A stretch of DNA of 64,000 nt from Lacrimispora xylanisolvens (GTDB taxonomy: Bacteria; Bacillota; Clostridia; Lachnospirales; Lachnospiraceae): positions 1,302,001 to 1,366,000 of the forward strand of contig CP070896.1 of assembly GCA_017084465.1 (NCBI GenBank), in the 5' to 3' direction. Both the position numbers and the translations under genes were made by a program. Shown here one piece after another: positions 31,165-40,299 of the stretch; position 1 is the stretch's first letter; the number at the start of each line of letters is the position of its first letter. The notes under the pieces were generated by a model. The model was not told the DNA's origin, made no database searches, and was given only the letters and a program-made list of their open reading frames with translations.

Positions 31165-33468
31165 ATGAATCATAATTTAAAAGACATCTTACGTAAATTC
31201 CGGAACAAAAAACTTCTCACACATCTTTTTACTGTAATGGCTGCTTTCAGCGGAATTTTAATGGCAGTGGTATCCATGGTAGTCAACCACCAGACTACGG
31301 CCACCTTTCTGAAAAATAATAACCTGATCTACACCAACACGCTGGAAGTTTCCATTAAGACACTGGACACGTTATTTTCCGGTTTTCACAACTCCCTGAC
31401 TCATATTACCTATGATGCAAGCATTGTGGATTCCGTCGTGACGCCAAAGCCTTTAGACTCTGTAGCCAATTATCAGGTATGGTCTGTTTTAAACGGTTAC
31501 TGCCAGGAAACAGAAGGAATGGAAGAAATTTATCTCTACATAAGAAAAACCAATCAGATGCTTACATCTACCTACGAAAAATGTTCCCTTGACTTTTTTC
31601 GGGAGAGAGATCTGGTAGACAGGCACTTTGCCTCCCGCCCCTCAACTGTTCTGCTAAAAAGCGGACGTTCCACCTCCATTGAAATTTATAAAGGCAGAGT
31701 TTATATGGTGAGGGACTTTCCCTTAAACGGGGAAAAAGGACTGGGAACTCTGTTTATGAAGATGAAGTCTTCTGTTCTTTCTGATGCACTGGAAGCAGCC
31801 CAGACATCCTATAGCCACCTTCTGGCCTATGATAATAATTTTAATCCGCTCTTTCCCGGCATGCTGGATTATGGCAGAGTGCCAGAAGGATTGATCGATT
31901 TGATACCAGAGTATATAAAAGAGGGTAAAAATACCATATATTCCGACAATCAGCACTATTATTTCTGTCAGTCTGATCAGACCGGAATTAATCTGGTTCT
32001 GTTGGTTGACGATACGGCTTTCATGCCTTCCACACGCATGGTATTCATGAATTCCCTCCCTTATTTTGCCCTGATTTTAATTTTAAGCAGTCTTTTGTCG
32101 GTGTGCGTTCTTTACTTAAGCTATATGCCTGTTCAGAAATTAAAGAAAATGATCTCATTGGAGGAAAACAGTGGTAACAATGCTGACAGCAAGAACGAAT
32201 GGGACTATTTAACAGAAAGTTTTTTAAAGATATCCAATCATAAATATCAGCTGGATTATATTTTAAGTAATATGATTCCAAAAATTTCCAAGGAATTTTA
32301 TTTTGATCTTTTAAACGGAAAACCAATGGATCTCCCTTATATTAAAAGCATACTTACAAATATAGGCAGTCCTTTAAATACAGAGGATCCCTGCAAAGTG
32401 ATTACAGTCACTTTTCTGGATTTTGTTGATCCAATTTCGAAAAACCATTTCACTGACAGTTTAAAGCAGATTCTTAAACGGAATTCAGATGGTATCTGCA
32501 GATATGTACTGCAGCAGATCGATGAATCCCTTTATGCAGTGATTATTCAGTTTATAGCAGACCTTGGATATAGTAAAATTACGGATTTTGAAATTAAGCT
32601 GGAACAAGCCTTTTTTCAATCCAATGATGACCGGAGTAACGGCGTATTACTGGAAATTGGTCCGAAATGCAGTTCTATTCAGAATGTATCCTTTTCTTAT
32701 CAGGAAAGCCTGGAAAGACTGGCCAGGCAGAAATACCCTTCCAAAAAAACCAATGAAAAAACTGTGCGCAATGAGGAAGACTCTGTAAAGTTCAACCATC
32801 ATTTCTTCCAGCTGCAGATGAAATCAATCTCAGAGTTAATTATGAAAGGGGATACTGACACAGCTTTAAAAAAGGCACTCCATATCTGCCATACCCTGCC
32901 TCACGACGGTAATCCCGAGGAGATATGCAGAGCTTATGAATATTACCGTCTCGCTTTTTTAAATACACTTGCCTCCTACCGCATTACGGAAGCCGAAGAA
33001 AAAGAATACGCATTCCTTTTTGATCCGGACCCCTATCCCTCCCAATGCGCAGAGAATCCTGCCTGTATGCAGGAGTACATGGTGCCGTTTTGTACTGCTG
33101 CCGTAAATCTTCTGTCAGAAAAATATCTAAAACAACAGCATAAGTATCTAATTCGGGCAAAACGCTTCATTGAAGAGAGCTATGCAGACCCAAATCTTTC
33201 CCTGAACCTGCTGGCAGAACAGTGCAAAACCACTACCAGTTATTTGAGCAGGCTTTTTAAAGAAAGCTTTGGAATTAATTTTGTGGACTATTTAAACCAG
33301 TATCGGATAGATAAGGCCAAAGATCTGCTTATGACTACCAGTAAACCAGTAAAAGAGATTGCTTCCACCACAGGATTTAATTCCCAGCAGAACTTTATAC
33401 GGGTATTTAAAAAACATGCAGGCGTTACGCCTGGACAGTTTAAGTCAGAAAAAGAAAATACGGAATAA
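31165..33468 (+). CDS. Membrane-anchored AraC-family regulator
   Basis: A 767-residue transcription factor with an extracellular sensor. A first membrane helix lies at about residues 19-40 (LFTVMAAFSGILMAVVSMVV), followed by an extracytoplasmic domain of about 250 residues and a second helix at about 297-318 (LILILSSLLSVCVLYLSYM). The C-terminal 100 residues hold two helix-turn-helix motifs (LNLLAEQCKTTTSYLSRLFK and VKEIASTTGFNSQQNFIRVF). This YesN/AraC type usually senses carbohydrates outside the cell and activates adjacent importer genes. It probably controls the divergent operon. The frame is intact. Confidence 0.9.
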   Translation: MNHNLKDILRKFRNKKLLTHLFTVMAAFSGILMAVVSMVVNHQTTATFLKNNNLIYTNTLEVSIKTLDTLFSGFHNSLTHITYDASIVDSVVTPKPLDSVANYQVWSVLNGYCQETEGMEEIYLYIRKTNQMLTSTYEKCSLDFFRERDLVDRHFASRPSTVLLKSGRSTSIEIYKGRVYMVRDFPLNGEKGLGTLFMKMKSSVLSDALEAAQTSYSHLLAYDNNFNPLFPGMLDYGRVPEGLIDLIPEYIKEGKNTIYSDNQHYYFCQSDQTGINLVLLVDDTAFMPSTRMVFMNSLPYFALILILSSLLSVCVLYLSYMPVQKLKKMISLEENSGNNADSKNEWDYLTESFLKISNHKYQLDYILSNMIPKISKEFYFDLLNGKPMDLPYIKSILTNIGSPLNTEDPCKVITVTFLDFVDPISKNHFTDSLKQILKRNSDGICRYVLQQIDESLYAVIIQFIADLGYSKITDFEIKLEQAFFQSNDDRSNGVLLEIGPKCSSIQNVSFSYQESLERLARQKYPSKKTNEKTVRNEEDSVKFNHHFFQLQMKSISELIMKGDTDTALKKALHICHTLPHDGNPEEICRAYEYYRLAFLNTLASYRITEAEEKEYAFLFDPDPYPSQCAENPACMQEYMVPFCTAAVNLLSEKYLKQQHKYLIRAKRFIEESYADPNLSLNLLAEQCKTTTSYLSRLFKESFGINFVDYLNQYRIDKAKDLLMTTSKPVKEIASTTGFNSQQNFIRVFKKHAGVTPGQFKSEKENTE

Positions 33469-33498
33469 ATGACAGGTAACATGCAGGAAGGCAATTTC

Positions 33499-33525
33499 AC
33501 CGTTTTGCAATTAGTACATACTATA
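33499..33525 (+). promoter_or_regulatory. Sigma-K-type sporulation promoter
   Basis: AC (33499-33500), exactly 16 bases, CATACTATA (33517-33525). This matches the sigma-K consensus AC-N16-CATAnnnTA. It lies 47 bases before the first gene of the small-protein/Maf/legionaminic acid operon. A short motif can arise by chance in AT-rich DNA, so support is moderate. Confidence 0.55.
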
Positions 33526-33529
33526 TATA

Positions 33530-33545
33530 AGAAATACGTATTTCT
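33530..33545. promoter_or_regulatory. Perfect 16-base palindrome after the sigma-K-like promoter
   Basis: AGAAATACGTATTTCT, self-complementary throughout, begins five bases past the -10 and so covers the expected transcription start. Possible operator. Confidence 0.5.
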
Positions 33546-33572
33546 ATTAATATATCAAGTGGGGGCGTTATC

Positions 33573-33857
33573 ATGGCTAATTATAAACCAGTTGTAAGGA
33601 CAATCGGGGCAGCATCAGCTGCTTCAGGCATTGTTCTTCCTGCTAAGCTTTCAACTACAAGCTGGGTACTTCTTTTAGTCAGAGGTACTGCTGTATTTAG
33701 CAATACAATCTTAAGAAGTGGTGCTGTTGCTATCTGGAAAAGCACAGCTCCAACAACCGCAGCTCCAAGTGAAGTAACATTTACAGATGCAAACGCAGTT
33801 TATGGTATTTCCACCAAAGCCGGTGTTCAGCTCAGATTCAAATTTTACGCTAAATAA
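33573..33857 (+). CDS. Ser/Thr-rich 94-residue protein, candidate surface subunit
   Basis: I do not recognise a family. The 94 residues include about 20 Ser/Thr, many Ala and Val, no cysteine, and few charges apart from Lys/Arg at both ends. There is no signal peptide, which would be consistent with deposition on a spore from the mother cell. GTGGGGG about eight bases upstream is the ribosome site. It is the first gene behind the sigma-K-like promoter and is followed by a stable hairpin (33865-33891), an arrangement often seen when the first gene product is needed in excess. Its Ser/Thr content makes it a candidate acceptor for the Maf glycosyltransferase (inference). Confidence 0.75.
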   Translation: MANYKPVVRTIGAASAASGIVLPAKLSTTSWVLLLVRGTAVFSNTILRSGAVAIWKSTAPTTAAPSEVTFTDANAVYGISTKAGVQLRFKFYAK

Positions 33858-33864
33858 AAGCTCC

Positions 33865-33891
33865 GGGGTGTTCATTTATTTTGGACACCCC
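33865..33891 (+). terminator. Hairpin after the 94-residue gene (attenuator or mRNA stabiliser)
   Basis: GGGGTGT and ACACCCC arms around 13 bases, without a T-run. It lies between gene one and gene two of the operon and could lower downstream expression or protect the 5' message. Confidence 0.5.
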
Positions 33892-33909
33892 TACTAAGGA
33901 GGCGATGGT

Positions 33910-34201
33910 ATGTTATCTAAGTTATGTTTTACAGGCTGCCAGTTAATCTGCTCCCGGAGTTGTGACTGCAGATGTGAATTTAGCATGTGATTCTAATCTG
34001 TTCCTTACTGGAACGGTATACACTCCTACCGGAGAGCCTTTGCCAAATGCTGCCGTTGAAATCCGCATTCTTGATGACGCTGATCCTTCCAGGGTGATCA
34101 GGGTCGGGGTCACGTTTTCTCTTTCAGATGGCACTTATGGGGTTTCTCTGCCCAGAATACCTGGAAGGCAGTATCAGCTGCTGGCATTTTCGCCTTTATA
34201 G
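33910..34201 (+). CDS. Small beta-sandwich (carboxypeptidase-regulatory-like) protein A, one frameshift
   Basis: About 96 residues after correction of a one-base insertion near 33952. The N-terminus has spaced cysteines (MLSKLCFTGCQLIC). The body reads FLTGTVYTPTGEPLPNAAVEI and later SDGTYGVSLP, the pattern of transthyretin-like CarboxypepD_reg domains. AAGGAGG at 33896-33902 sets ATG 33910. Three related genes follow at 36196, 36519 and 36831. It has no signal peptide. A structural role on a surface layer is an inference. Confidence 0.65.
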
Positions 34202-34238
34202 GCATTGGCTTAAGGCCACCATTCTTGTGGAGGAAGCT

Positions 34239-35971
34239 ATGAAAATAATTAAAACTTCTGATGGATATAAAGTCTGCCGCATAAAAAAAGAAAAGAAATA
34301 TGAATATCTGGCAGACATTACACATTACGACCAAGAGATTCGTAAGCTTATGGATACTCTGGATGGATTAAAATTCGATTCCCTTGTTTTTTTATTCGGC
34401 ATAGATACCGGAGCTTATTTAGAGCAATTGAAAAAATGTCTCTGCAGCAAAAATAATGTTATTATCTTTGAACCAAACCCCTCCGTTTTCAAACAGTTCC
34501 CGGCGGCCTTAAGCGATAATATTCATCTGGTTTTTTATGAAGAAAAACTGGTGAAGCAGATATTTGAACAGACCATTACTTTTAAAAATATTAATAATAT
34601 CTATTTCTATGCATTTGGAAATTACCAGAAAGTCTATAAAAAAGAACATGACCGGCTGATCGAACATCTTGACTGGACTATCATGAACGCTGCCTCCCAG
34701 GTATATTTAGCCAAGCGTTTTAAAAATGTCTTCATTAAAAACATGATAGCAAACATGAAAATGATTCATCAGGCTACTCCTGTCAACAACTATGTATTTT
34801 CCAACAAGGATGTTCCCGCCATTGTGGTATCCGGCGGAGCTTCTCTGGAACAGAATATAAAGGATATGTTGAAGCAGAAAGATAAACTGAACAATTACTT
34901 TATTATTACAGGAAGCAGAACATTAAAAGCACTTGTTCAGAACGGAATTATTCCGGATATGGTGGTTTCCGTTGATCCGGTAGATGCCAATTACGAAATG
35001 ATGAAAGATTATCTGGATTTAGACGTACCGCTGGCATTTTATGAATACAGCAACCGTTATCTTCTCAGGGATTATAAAGGAGGGGAAAATTCTGATTTCT
35101 CTTCTGTTTTCCCGTACCATAAAAGGAATGGAGCATCTAAAAGCGGTGTATTGCGGCGGATCTGTATCCCATGCCTGTATTGACATCGCCAACATGCTGG
35201 GCTGCTCTCCCATTCTTCTTACAGGTCAGGATTTTGCACTTACAAATAAAAAACATCACGCAGACAGCGCAGTGTTTCCCTTTGACAGCAGCAGCCGGTA
35301 TGATGCACAGATCATGATCAAGGATGTCAATGGCAATCTGACAGAAACAACGGTAACCCTGGATTCCTTCAGACGGAATCTTGAGTATTATATCAGCTGT
35401 TATAAAGACCAGCCCCGTGTCCAATTCATTAACTGCTCGTATGGAGCTGAAATAAAAGGGGCTCCTCACAGGGAATTAAGTGAGATATTGGAAAAAAGTA
35501 CTTTTTCCGGTCAAAAAACTCCCTGCAGACCAAATCATGAACTAAATCTGAATCCTGAAAAGACAATTAAAACCATATTGGAGTTTTTTGGATCATTATC
35601 TGACTAAAACCAGTCAGGGATTGGAATTATGCCAGATTATCCTATCTGAAAATAAGACCAAATCTCTTTTGGATGTTGAGGAAGACGATATTGATCTTCA
35701 AAGAATCCTATATATCTTACAAATTGTAAATAAGATTGAAAATGACCCATACAGCCAGTATTTTGGAGGATATTTCACGGAATTCCTCTATGATATGAAA
35801 GAAAAGAACAATCATATGTCTGCAAAAGATTATGATAAATTAACTTCCGACCTTCAATATCAGACACGTTTTTTCAAAGAATACTTAGAACGCCTCAATA
35901 ATATACTTGCAGAGGTTAAGGATACCATTGTCTCAACGGTATCAGAATTCTACCAATCGCATATAGTTTAG
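34239..35971 (+). CDS. maf: Maf-type (DUF115, MptE-like) glycosyltransferase, two frameshifts
   Basis: About 577 residues. The Maf core (PF01973) is seen in PAIVVSGGASLEQNIKDML, IITGSRTLKALVQNGIIPDM, VVSVDPVDANYEMM and GCSPILLTGQDFALT. Maf proteins transfer nonulosonic acids such as pseudaminic or legionaminic acid to Ser/Thr of flagellin. No flagellin or flagellar gene is present, but a legionaminic acid pathway follows directly. Breaks near 35085 (extra G or A) and 35586 (six T for five). GGAGG sets ATG 34239; a longer frame upstream overlaps the previous gene and is not used. Confidence 0.85.
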
Positions 35972-36000
35972 TAAATCCTATGAAAATAGAGGGAATGCAT

Positions 36001-36165
36001 ATGGAAGACGACGTTCAATTTGATTCGATTAAGAACAATTACAAAGAAATGAAAGTATCCAAAATGGTTGTAAACGGAAAAGAGCAGGAAGGAAACATCA
36101 TCAGTGCTGAAGTTACAAAAGACAGTCAGCAGTTAAACGTGACCGTTTATACCCAAAACGAGTAA
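36001..36165 (+). CDS. Unknown 54-residue protein
   Basis: A short acidic-to-neutral protein (MEDDVQFDSIKNNYKEMKVS, then VVNGKEQEGNIISAEVTKD) that would form a small beta structure. I recognise no family. GAGGG seven bases upstream favours ATG 36001 over ATG 35980, which has no ribosome site. It sits between the Maf gene and the beta-sandwich genes, co-directional with both. Confidence 0.55.
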   Translation: MEDDVQFDSIKNNYKEMKVSKMVVNGKEQEGNIISAEVTKDSQQLNVTVYTQNE

Positions 36166-36195
36166 AGCTGAAAAGAAAGGGGGCGAAACGAAATC

Positions 36196-36522
36196 ATGGA
36201 CTGTCATAAACATTCCTCTTTCACCATAAGAGGCTCCAGGCTTCTGCCCTGCCGAGAAAATCATTTTGAATTTCATCTTGGCCGAATCAACTTTCAAATC
36301 ATCAAGGGAACTGTTTACTGCCTGAATCAGACCCCCAGCGCCGGAGCTGCCGTACAGATCACCCAGGTAGATATGGTGAATCACACTTCGACTGTACTTG
36401 GATACGCAATTACAGATGAAGAGGGGCGTTATGTCTTTTCCCTTGAGGCACGGCCTGACATGAAATATGAGATTTCGGTCTTCGCCCCATTAATCACTGA
36501 GCGAAAGGGGGATATTTGTTGA
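36196..36522 (+). CDS. Small beta-sandwich (carboxypeptidase-regulatory-like) protein B
   Basis: A 108-residue protein. The N-terminus is Cys/His-containing (MDCHKHSSF, then LLPCRENHF). The body IIKGTVYCLNQTPSAGAAVQI and DEEGRYVFSLEARPDMKYEISV is the same fold pattern as protein A (GTVY and a GxY turn). GAAAGGGGG lies about 12 bases before ATG 36196. The stop overlaps the start of the next gene. The C-terminus ends in Cys. Function unknown; probably structural. Confidence 0.65.
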   Translation: MDCHKHSSFTIRGSRLLPCRENHFEFHLGRINFQIIKGTVYCLNQTPSAGAAVQITQVDMVNHTSTVLGYAITDEEGRYVFSLEARPDMKYEISVFAPLITERKGDIC

Positions 36523-36815
36523 GCTGCTATACAGAACTTTTAATATCACCAAAGAATTTTAATAACAGAAATATAGCTTCGGCAGTCATCACCATGGATT
36601 ACGTTCCTGAAGTACTGCTGACCGGAACCGTTTATAATAACCGGTGCGAAGCTGTAGAAGGCGCAGTCGTCCGTGTTATCGCTGTGGCCTCTCTTATTAA
36701 AAAGGATCTTGGTTATGTAATGACCAATCAATTCGGAGAGTTTGCCATTGTGGTAGAAAAAAATCCGCAAATCAACTACCAGTTCGATATCTACGAACCG
36801 GTCCTTACCAGTTAA
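36519..36815 (+). CDS. Small beta-sandwich (carboxypeptidase-regulatory-like) protein C
   Basis: About 98 residues, starting at TTG 36519 within the TGA of protein B (TTGA overlap); AAAGGGGG lies eight bases upstream. The N-terminus is MSCYTELLISPKNF. The body VLLTGTVYNNRCEAVEGAVVRV and TNQFGEFAIVV repeats the fold of A and B. A TTG start with an overlapping stop suggests translational coupling and a fixed ratio to protein B. No signal peptide. Confidence 0.6.
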   Translation: MSCYTELLISPKNFNNRNIASAVITMDYVPEVLLTGTVYNNRCEAVEGAVVRVIAVASLIKKDLGYVMTNQFGEFAIVVEKNPQINYQFDIYEPVLTS

Positions 36816-36830
36816 TTAAGGAGGAATGCC

Positions 36831-37067
36831 ATGGCACGTGGATTAATCAGAGGGATGGTCCGCTACAAAAATCGTGTTCCAGCAAGAGGGGCCATCATTA
36901 TTTTGGAACGAATGGTAAATGTATTTAATGAAGAACTGAAAGAAGATGACTGGGAAGGTGTCTATCTGGGTTTCACTCAGACGAACATACACGGGGAGTT
37001 TTGCTTTTCTGTCCCGGACAATACTGTTACATACCGGGTAAAAGTATTTGACAATCGTCATGAGTGA
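36831..37067 (+). CDS. Small beta-sandwich-like protein D
   Basis: A 78-residue protein. LIRGMVRYKNRVPARGAIIIL and TNIHGEFCFSVPDNTVTYRVKVF align with the body of A-C but lack the N-terminal Cys extension. AAGGAGGA precedes ATG 36831. The next gene (legB) starts 11 bases after its stop, tying the small-protein group to the sugar pathway in one operon. Function unknown. Confidence 0.62.
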   Translation: MARGLIRGMVRYKNRVPARGAIIILERMVNVFNEELKEDDWEGVYLGFTQTNIHGEFCFSVPDNTVTYRVKVFDNRHE

Positions 37068-37078
37068 GGAGGAACATC

Positions 37079-38059
37079 ATGAAAAAAGTACTGGTCACGG
37101 GAGCAGATGGCTTTATTGGCAGCCATCTGACGGAGGAGCTTGTCAAACGGGGTTATCAGGTAAAAGCATTTGTCTACTATAACTCCTTTGGTACCTACGG
37201 CTGGCTTGATACTCTTCCCACACATATAAAGGATGAAATTGAAATACATAGCGGAGACATAAGAGATCCCAATGGAGTAAGGGCTGCTGTATCCGGTGTG
37301 GATTCCGTCTTTCACCTGGCAGCATTGATTGCCATTCCATACAGCTATGAGTCTCCTGATTCCTATGTGGATACCAATGTAAAAGGTACCTTAAATATCC
37401 TTCAGGCTGCAAGAGCCTTAGAAACAGGCAAAGTATTAATTACCTCCACTTCAGAAGTCTACGGCAGTGCCGACTATGTTCCCATTGATGAATCTCATCC
37501 CTTTAAAGCCCAGTCCCCTTACTCTGCTACGAAGATAGGCGGGGATCGGCTGGCGGAATCATTTTACAGGAGTTTTTCTCTTCCTGTTGCAATTGTGCGG
37601 CCATTTAATACGTATGGGCCAAGACAGTCAGCAAGGGCAGTTATTCCCACAATTATCAGTCAGCTTCTGGCGGGAAAGGAAGACATCCATCTGGGAAGTC
37701 TTACCCCTACCAGAGATTTTAATTATGTAAAGGATACCGTTAACGGCTTTATTGAAATCGAATCATCGGAACATACCGTAGGAGAAGAAATCAATATAGC
37801 CAGCGGAATAGAAATTTCTATCGGTGAACTTGCCCAGGAACTAATTCGTCAGATTAATCCAAAGGCAGAGATCATTTGTGAAAATGAAAGACTGCGCCCG
37901 GAAAAAAGCGAAGTGACCAGACTTCTTGGATCAAATAAAAAGCTGAAAGCCCTGACCAGCTGGAAACAGCAATATACCTTATCTCAGGGTCTGGAAGAAA
38001 CCATACACTGGATGGAAAACAATTTAAACCATTACCGGACAGACCGGTATAACATTTAA
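37079..38059 (+). CDS. legB: Legionaminic acid pathway NAD-dependent 4,6-dehydratase (LegB-like)
   Basis: A 326-residue extended SDR. The NAD loop is VTGADGFIGSHL. The active site is STSEVYGSADY with YSATKIGGDRL, as in nucleotide-sugar 4,6-dehydratases. It would convert GDP- or UDP-GlcNAc to the 4-keto-6-deoxy sugar, the first committed step to legionaminic acid. GAGGAGGA sets ATG 37079; the frame also contains an ATG five codons earlier inside the previous gene. Its product is used by LegC, 22 bases downstream. Confidence 0.88.
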   Translation: MKKVLVTGADGFIGSHLTEELVKRGYQVKAFVYYNSFGTYGWLDTLPTHIKDEIEIHSGDIRDPNGVRAAVSGVDSVFHLAALIAIPYSYESPDSYVDTNVKGTLNILQAARALETGKVLITSTSEVYGSADYVPIDESHPFKAQSPYSATKIGGDRLAESFYRSFSLPVAIVRPFNTYGPRQSARAVIPTIISQLLAGKEDIHLGSLTPTRDFNYVKDTVNGFIEIESSEHTVGEEINIASGIEISIGELAQELIRQINPKAEIICENERLRPEKSEVTRLLGSNKKLKALTSWKQQYTLSQGLEETIHWMENNLNHYRTDRYNI

Positions 38060-38081
38060 TAGAAACCACAGGAGGCATCCC

Positions 38082-39230
38082 ATGATTCCCCTATCTGTGC
38101 CTGTTATCAAAGGCAATGAGAAAAAATATGTAGACGAGGCGATTTCAAATGGCTGGGTTTCTGCTTCGGGCAGCTATGTAACCAGATTTGAACATGAAAT
38201 GGCTGATTATTTAAAGGTAAAACAAACAGCGGCAGTCCAAAGCGGCACAGCTGCTCTCCATCTGTCTTACCTACTTTCCGGGGTAAAACCAGGTCAGGAA
38301 GTGATCGTACCTGCACTGACTTTTATTGCCGCGGTGAATCCTGTAAAATATCTGGGCGCAGAACCAGTCTTTATGGATTGTGATGATTCACTGAATATGG
38401 ACTGCGAGAAACTGGAAGAGTTTCTAAAAAAGGAATGTACAAAGACCGCTTTAGGTCTTAGAAATAACAAATCCAAACGAATTATCACTGCAATTACAGT
38501 GGTTCATATTTTTGGAAATATGGCAGATATGGAAACCCTGGTTCGACTGGCTGATGAGTATGGCTTAAAATTGATTGAAGATGCCACGGAAGCACTTGGA
38601 ACCAGATATACAGACGGGATATATGAAGGGAAATTTGCAGGTACCATGGGTGATTTCGGTGCCTATTCCTTTAACGGCAATAAAATCATCACAACCGGCG
38701 GCGGTGGAATGGTGACTGCAAAAAAAGCGGCTGACGTAGAACGATGTGCTTATCTGGCAGCTCAGGCAAAGGATGATTCTCTCTTTTATGTCCACAATCA
38801 CATTGGTTACAATTACCGGATGACCAATTTGCAGGCAGCCCTTGGAGTCGGGCAGCTGGAATGTCTGGAAGATTATATCCACATTAAGATACAAAATTAT
38901 GATTATTACAGGGAAGGGCTTGAGAATTTTGAGGATGGTAAGCTGATGCCATTTAACGAAAAGGCCAGAAACAATCACTGGTTTTACTCTCTTCTTTTAA
39001 AAAACAAGGCCTTAAAAAGAGATTCTCTTATGAGACAGCTGAAAGAAGCAGGAATTGAGACCCGGCCCATCTGGAAACTGAATCACGCACAGACCATGTA
39101 TCAGAGCTGCCAGGCCTATTATATTGAAAAAGCGCCATTCTATCAAAGCAGAATTATAAATCTGCCCTGCAGTGTGAATGTAACGGAAGCAGACATAGAT
39201 TTTATTATAGAATCTTTAAAGAAAGGCTGA
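38082..39230 (+). CDS. legC: Legionaminic acid pathway aminotransferase (LegC)
   Basis: A 382-residue DegT/DnrJ/EryC1 aminotransferase. The PLP lysine is in GDFGAYSFNGNKIITTGGGG. Other features are QSGTAALHLSYLLSG, IEDATEALGT and the C-terminal NHWFYSLLL. It would transfer an amino group from glutamate to C4 of the 4-keto sugar made by LegB. AGGAGG lies eight bases before ATG 38082. The frame is intact. It is more similar in pattern to LegC than to PseC, consistent with the other genes. Confidence 0.88.
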   Translation: MIPLSVPVIKGNEKKYVDEAISNGWVSASGSYVTRFEHEMADYLKVKQTAAVQSGTAALHLSYLLSGVKPGQEVIVPALTFIAAVNPVKYLGAEPVFMDCDDSLNMDCEKLEEFLKKECTKTALGLRNNKSKRIITAITVVHIFGNMADMETLVRLADEYGLKLIEDATEALGTRYTDGIYEGKFAGTMGDFGAYSFNGNKIITTGGGGMVTAKKAADVERCAYLAAQAKDDSLFYVHNHIGYNYRMTNLQAALGVGQLECLEDYIHIKIQNYDYYREGLENFEDGKLMPFNEKARNNHWFYSLLLKNKALKRDSLMRQLKEAGIETRPIWKLNHAQTMYQSCQAYYIEKAPFYQSRIINLPCSVNVTEADIDFIIESLKKG

Positions 39231-39251
39231 CAACCGGAAGGAGGGATTGGC

Positions 39252-40299
39252 ATGGACGTGGAAAAATTCTTTGTTACGCCGAACATTCCAATCAGAGATG
39301 CAATCCGACAGCTGGATGAAACCGCAAAAAAAATGCTGCTGGTCGTAAAAGATCATAAGCTGACAGGCGTTATAACAGACGGAGATATCCGCCGGTGGAT
39401 TCTGCAAAATAAGGATTTGTCCATGCCAGTGCATCATATTATGAACCCCTCCCCCATTGTCATAAAAGAAGAGGAACTTTCTGAAGCACTGAATATCATG
39501 AAAGAAAAGCGAATTGAAGGGCTCCCTGTGGTAAATGACAGCGGCCAGGTTCTTGATCTTGTCTTCTGGAATGAACTGCAGCATGAAAAAAAACAGCCTA
39601 TAAGAAAAAGGAAAACTCCGGTAGTAATCATGGCAGGAGGGAAAGGTTCCAGGCTTTACCCTTATACAAAGATCATTCCAAAACCACTAATTCCCATTGG
39701 AGATACCCCAATTGTGGAACGCATCATGAATCAGATGATGTCCTATGGATTTACAGAGTTCTATTTAACCGTCAATTACAGAAAAGAGCTGATTAAAGCA
39801 TATTTTAACGGAGATCGGCGCTATCATCTTCATTTTGTGGAGGAAAAGGAAGCCCTTGGGACAGCAGGATCCCTGACTCTTGTAAAGGATCAGATTCCAG
39901 GAAAGTTTTTTTGTCAGCAACTGCGATATTCTGGTTGATATTAATTATGCAAAGCTCCTTCTTTACCATCAAAAAAGCAAAAATCAGATTACGGTTGTAA
40001 CAGCCATGAAAAACTATGAGATTCCTTATGGAGTGATCTCCTTAGACCAAAACGGCTGTATTCAATCCATGAGCGAAAAACCAAAGTATGAATTCCTGGT
40101 CAGTACAGGGCTTTATGTACTGGAAAAAGATATTTTAAAATATATCCCGGGGGACACACCTTTTGACATGCCGGATCTAATACGCCTATGCATGAAAAAT
40201 AACGAAAAAGTGGGCGCTTATCCGGTTATGGACAGCACATGGCTTGACATGGGGGAATTTAGTGAAATGAAAAAGATGGCTGAGAGAATGAAACTATGA
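39252..40299 (+). CDS. ptmE: CBS-fused sugar-phosphate guanylyltransferase (PtmE-like), one frameshift
   Basis: About 349 residues. Two CBS motifs (residues about 1-120: KMLLVVKDHKLTGVITDGDIRRW, EGLPVVNDSGQVLDL) precede a nucleotidyltransferase domain with VVIMAGGKGSRLYPYTKIIPKPLIPIGD. This architecture is that of PtmE, which makes GDP-glucosamine for the Campylobacter legionaminic acid route. The frame breaks near 39909 (seven T for six) before VSNCDILVDINY. It overlaps the next gene by four bases (ATGA). This suggests GDP- rather than UDP-linked intermediates. Confidence 0.83.

Noticed and set aside
34128..34238. Extension of the Maf protein upstream to 34128
   Set aside because: The extension overlaps protein A in another frame, and GGAGG just before ATG 34239 marks the start.
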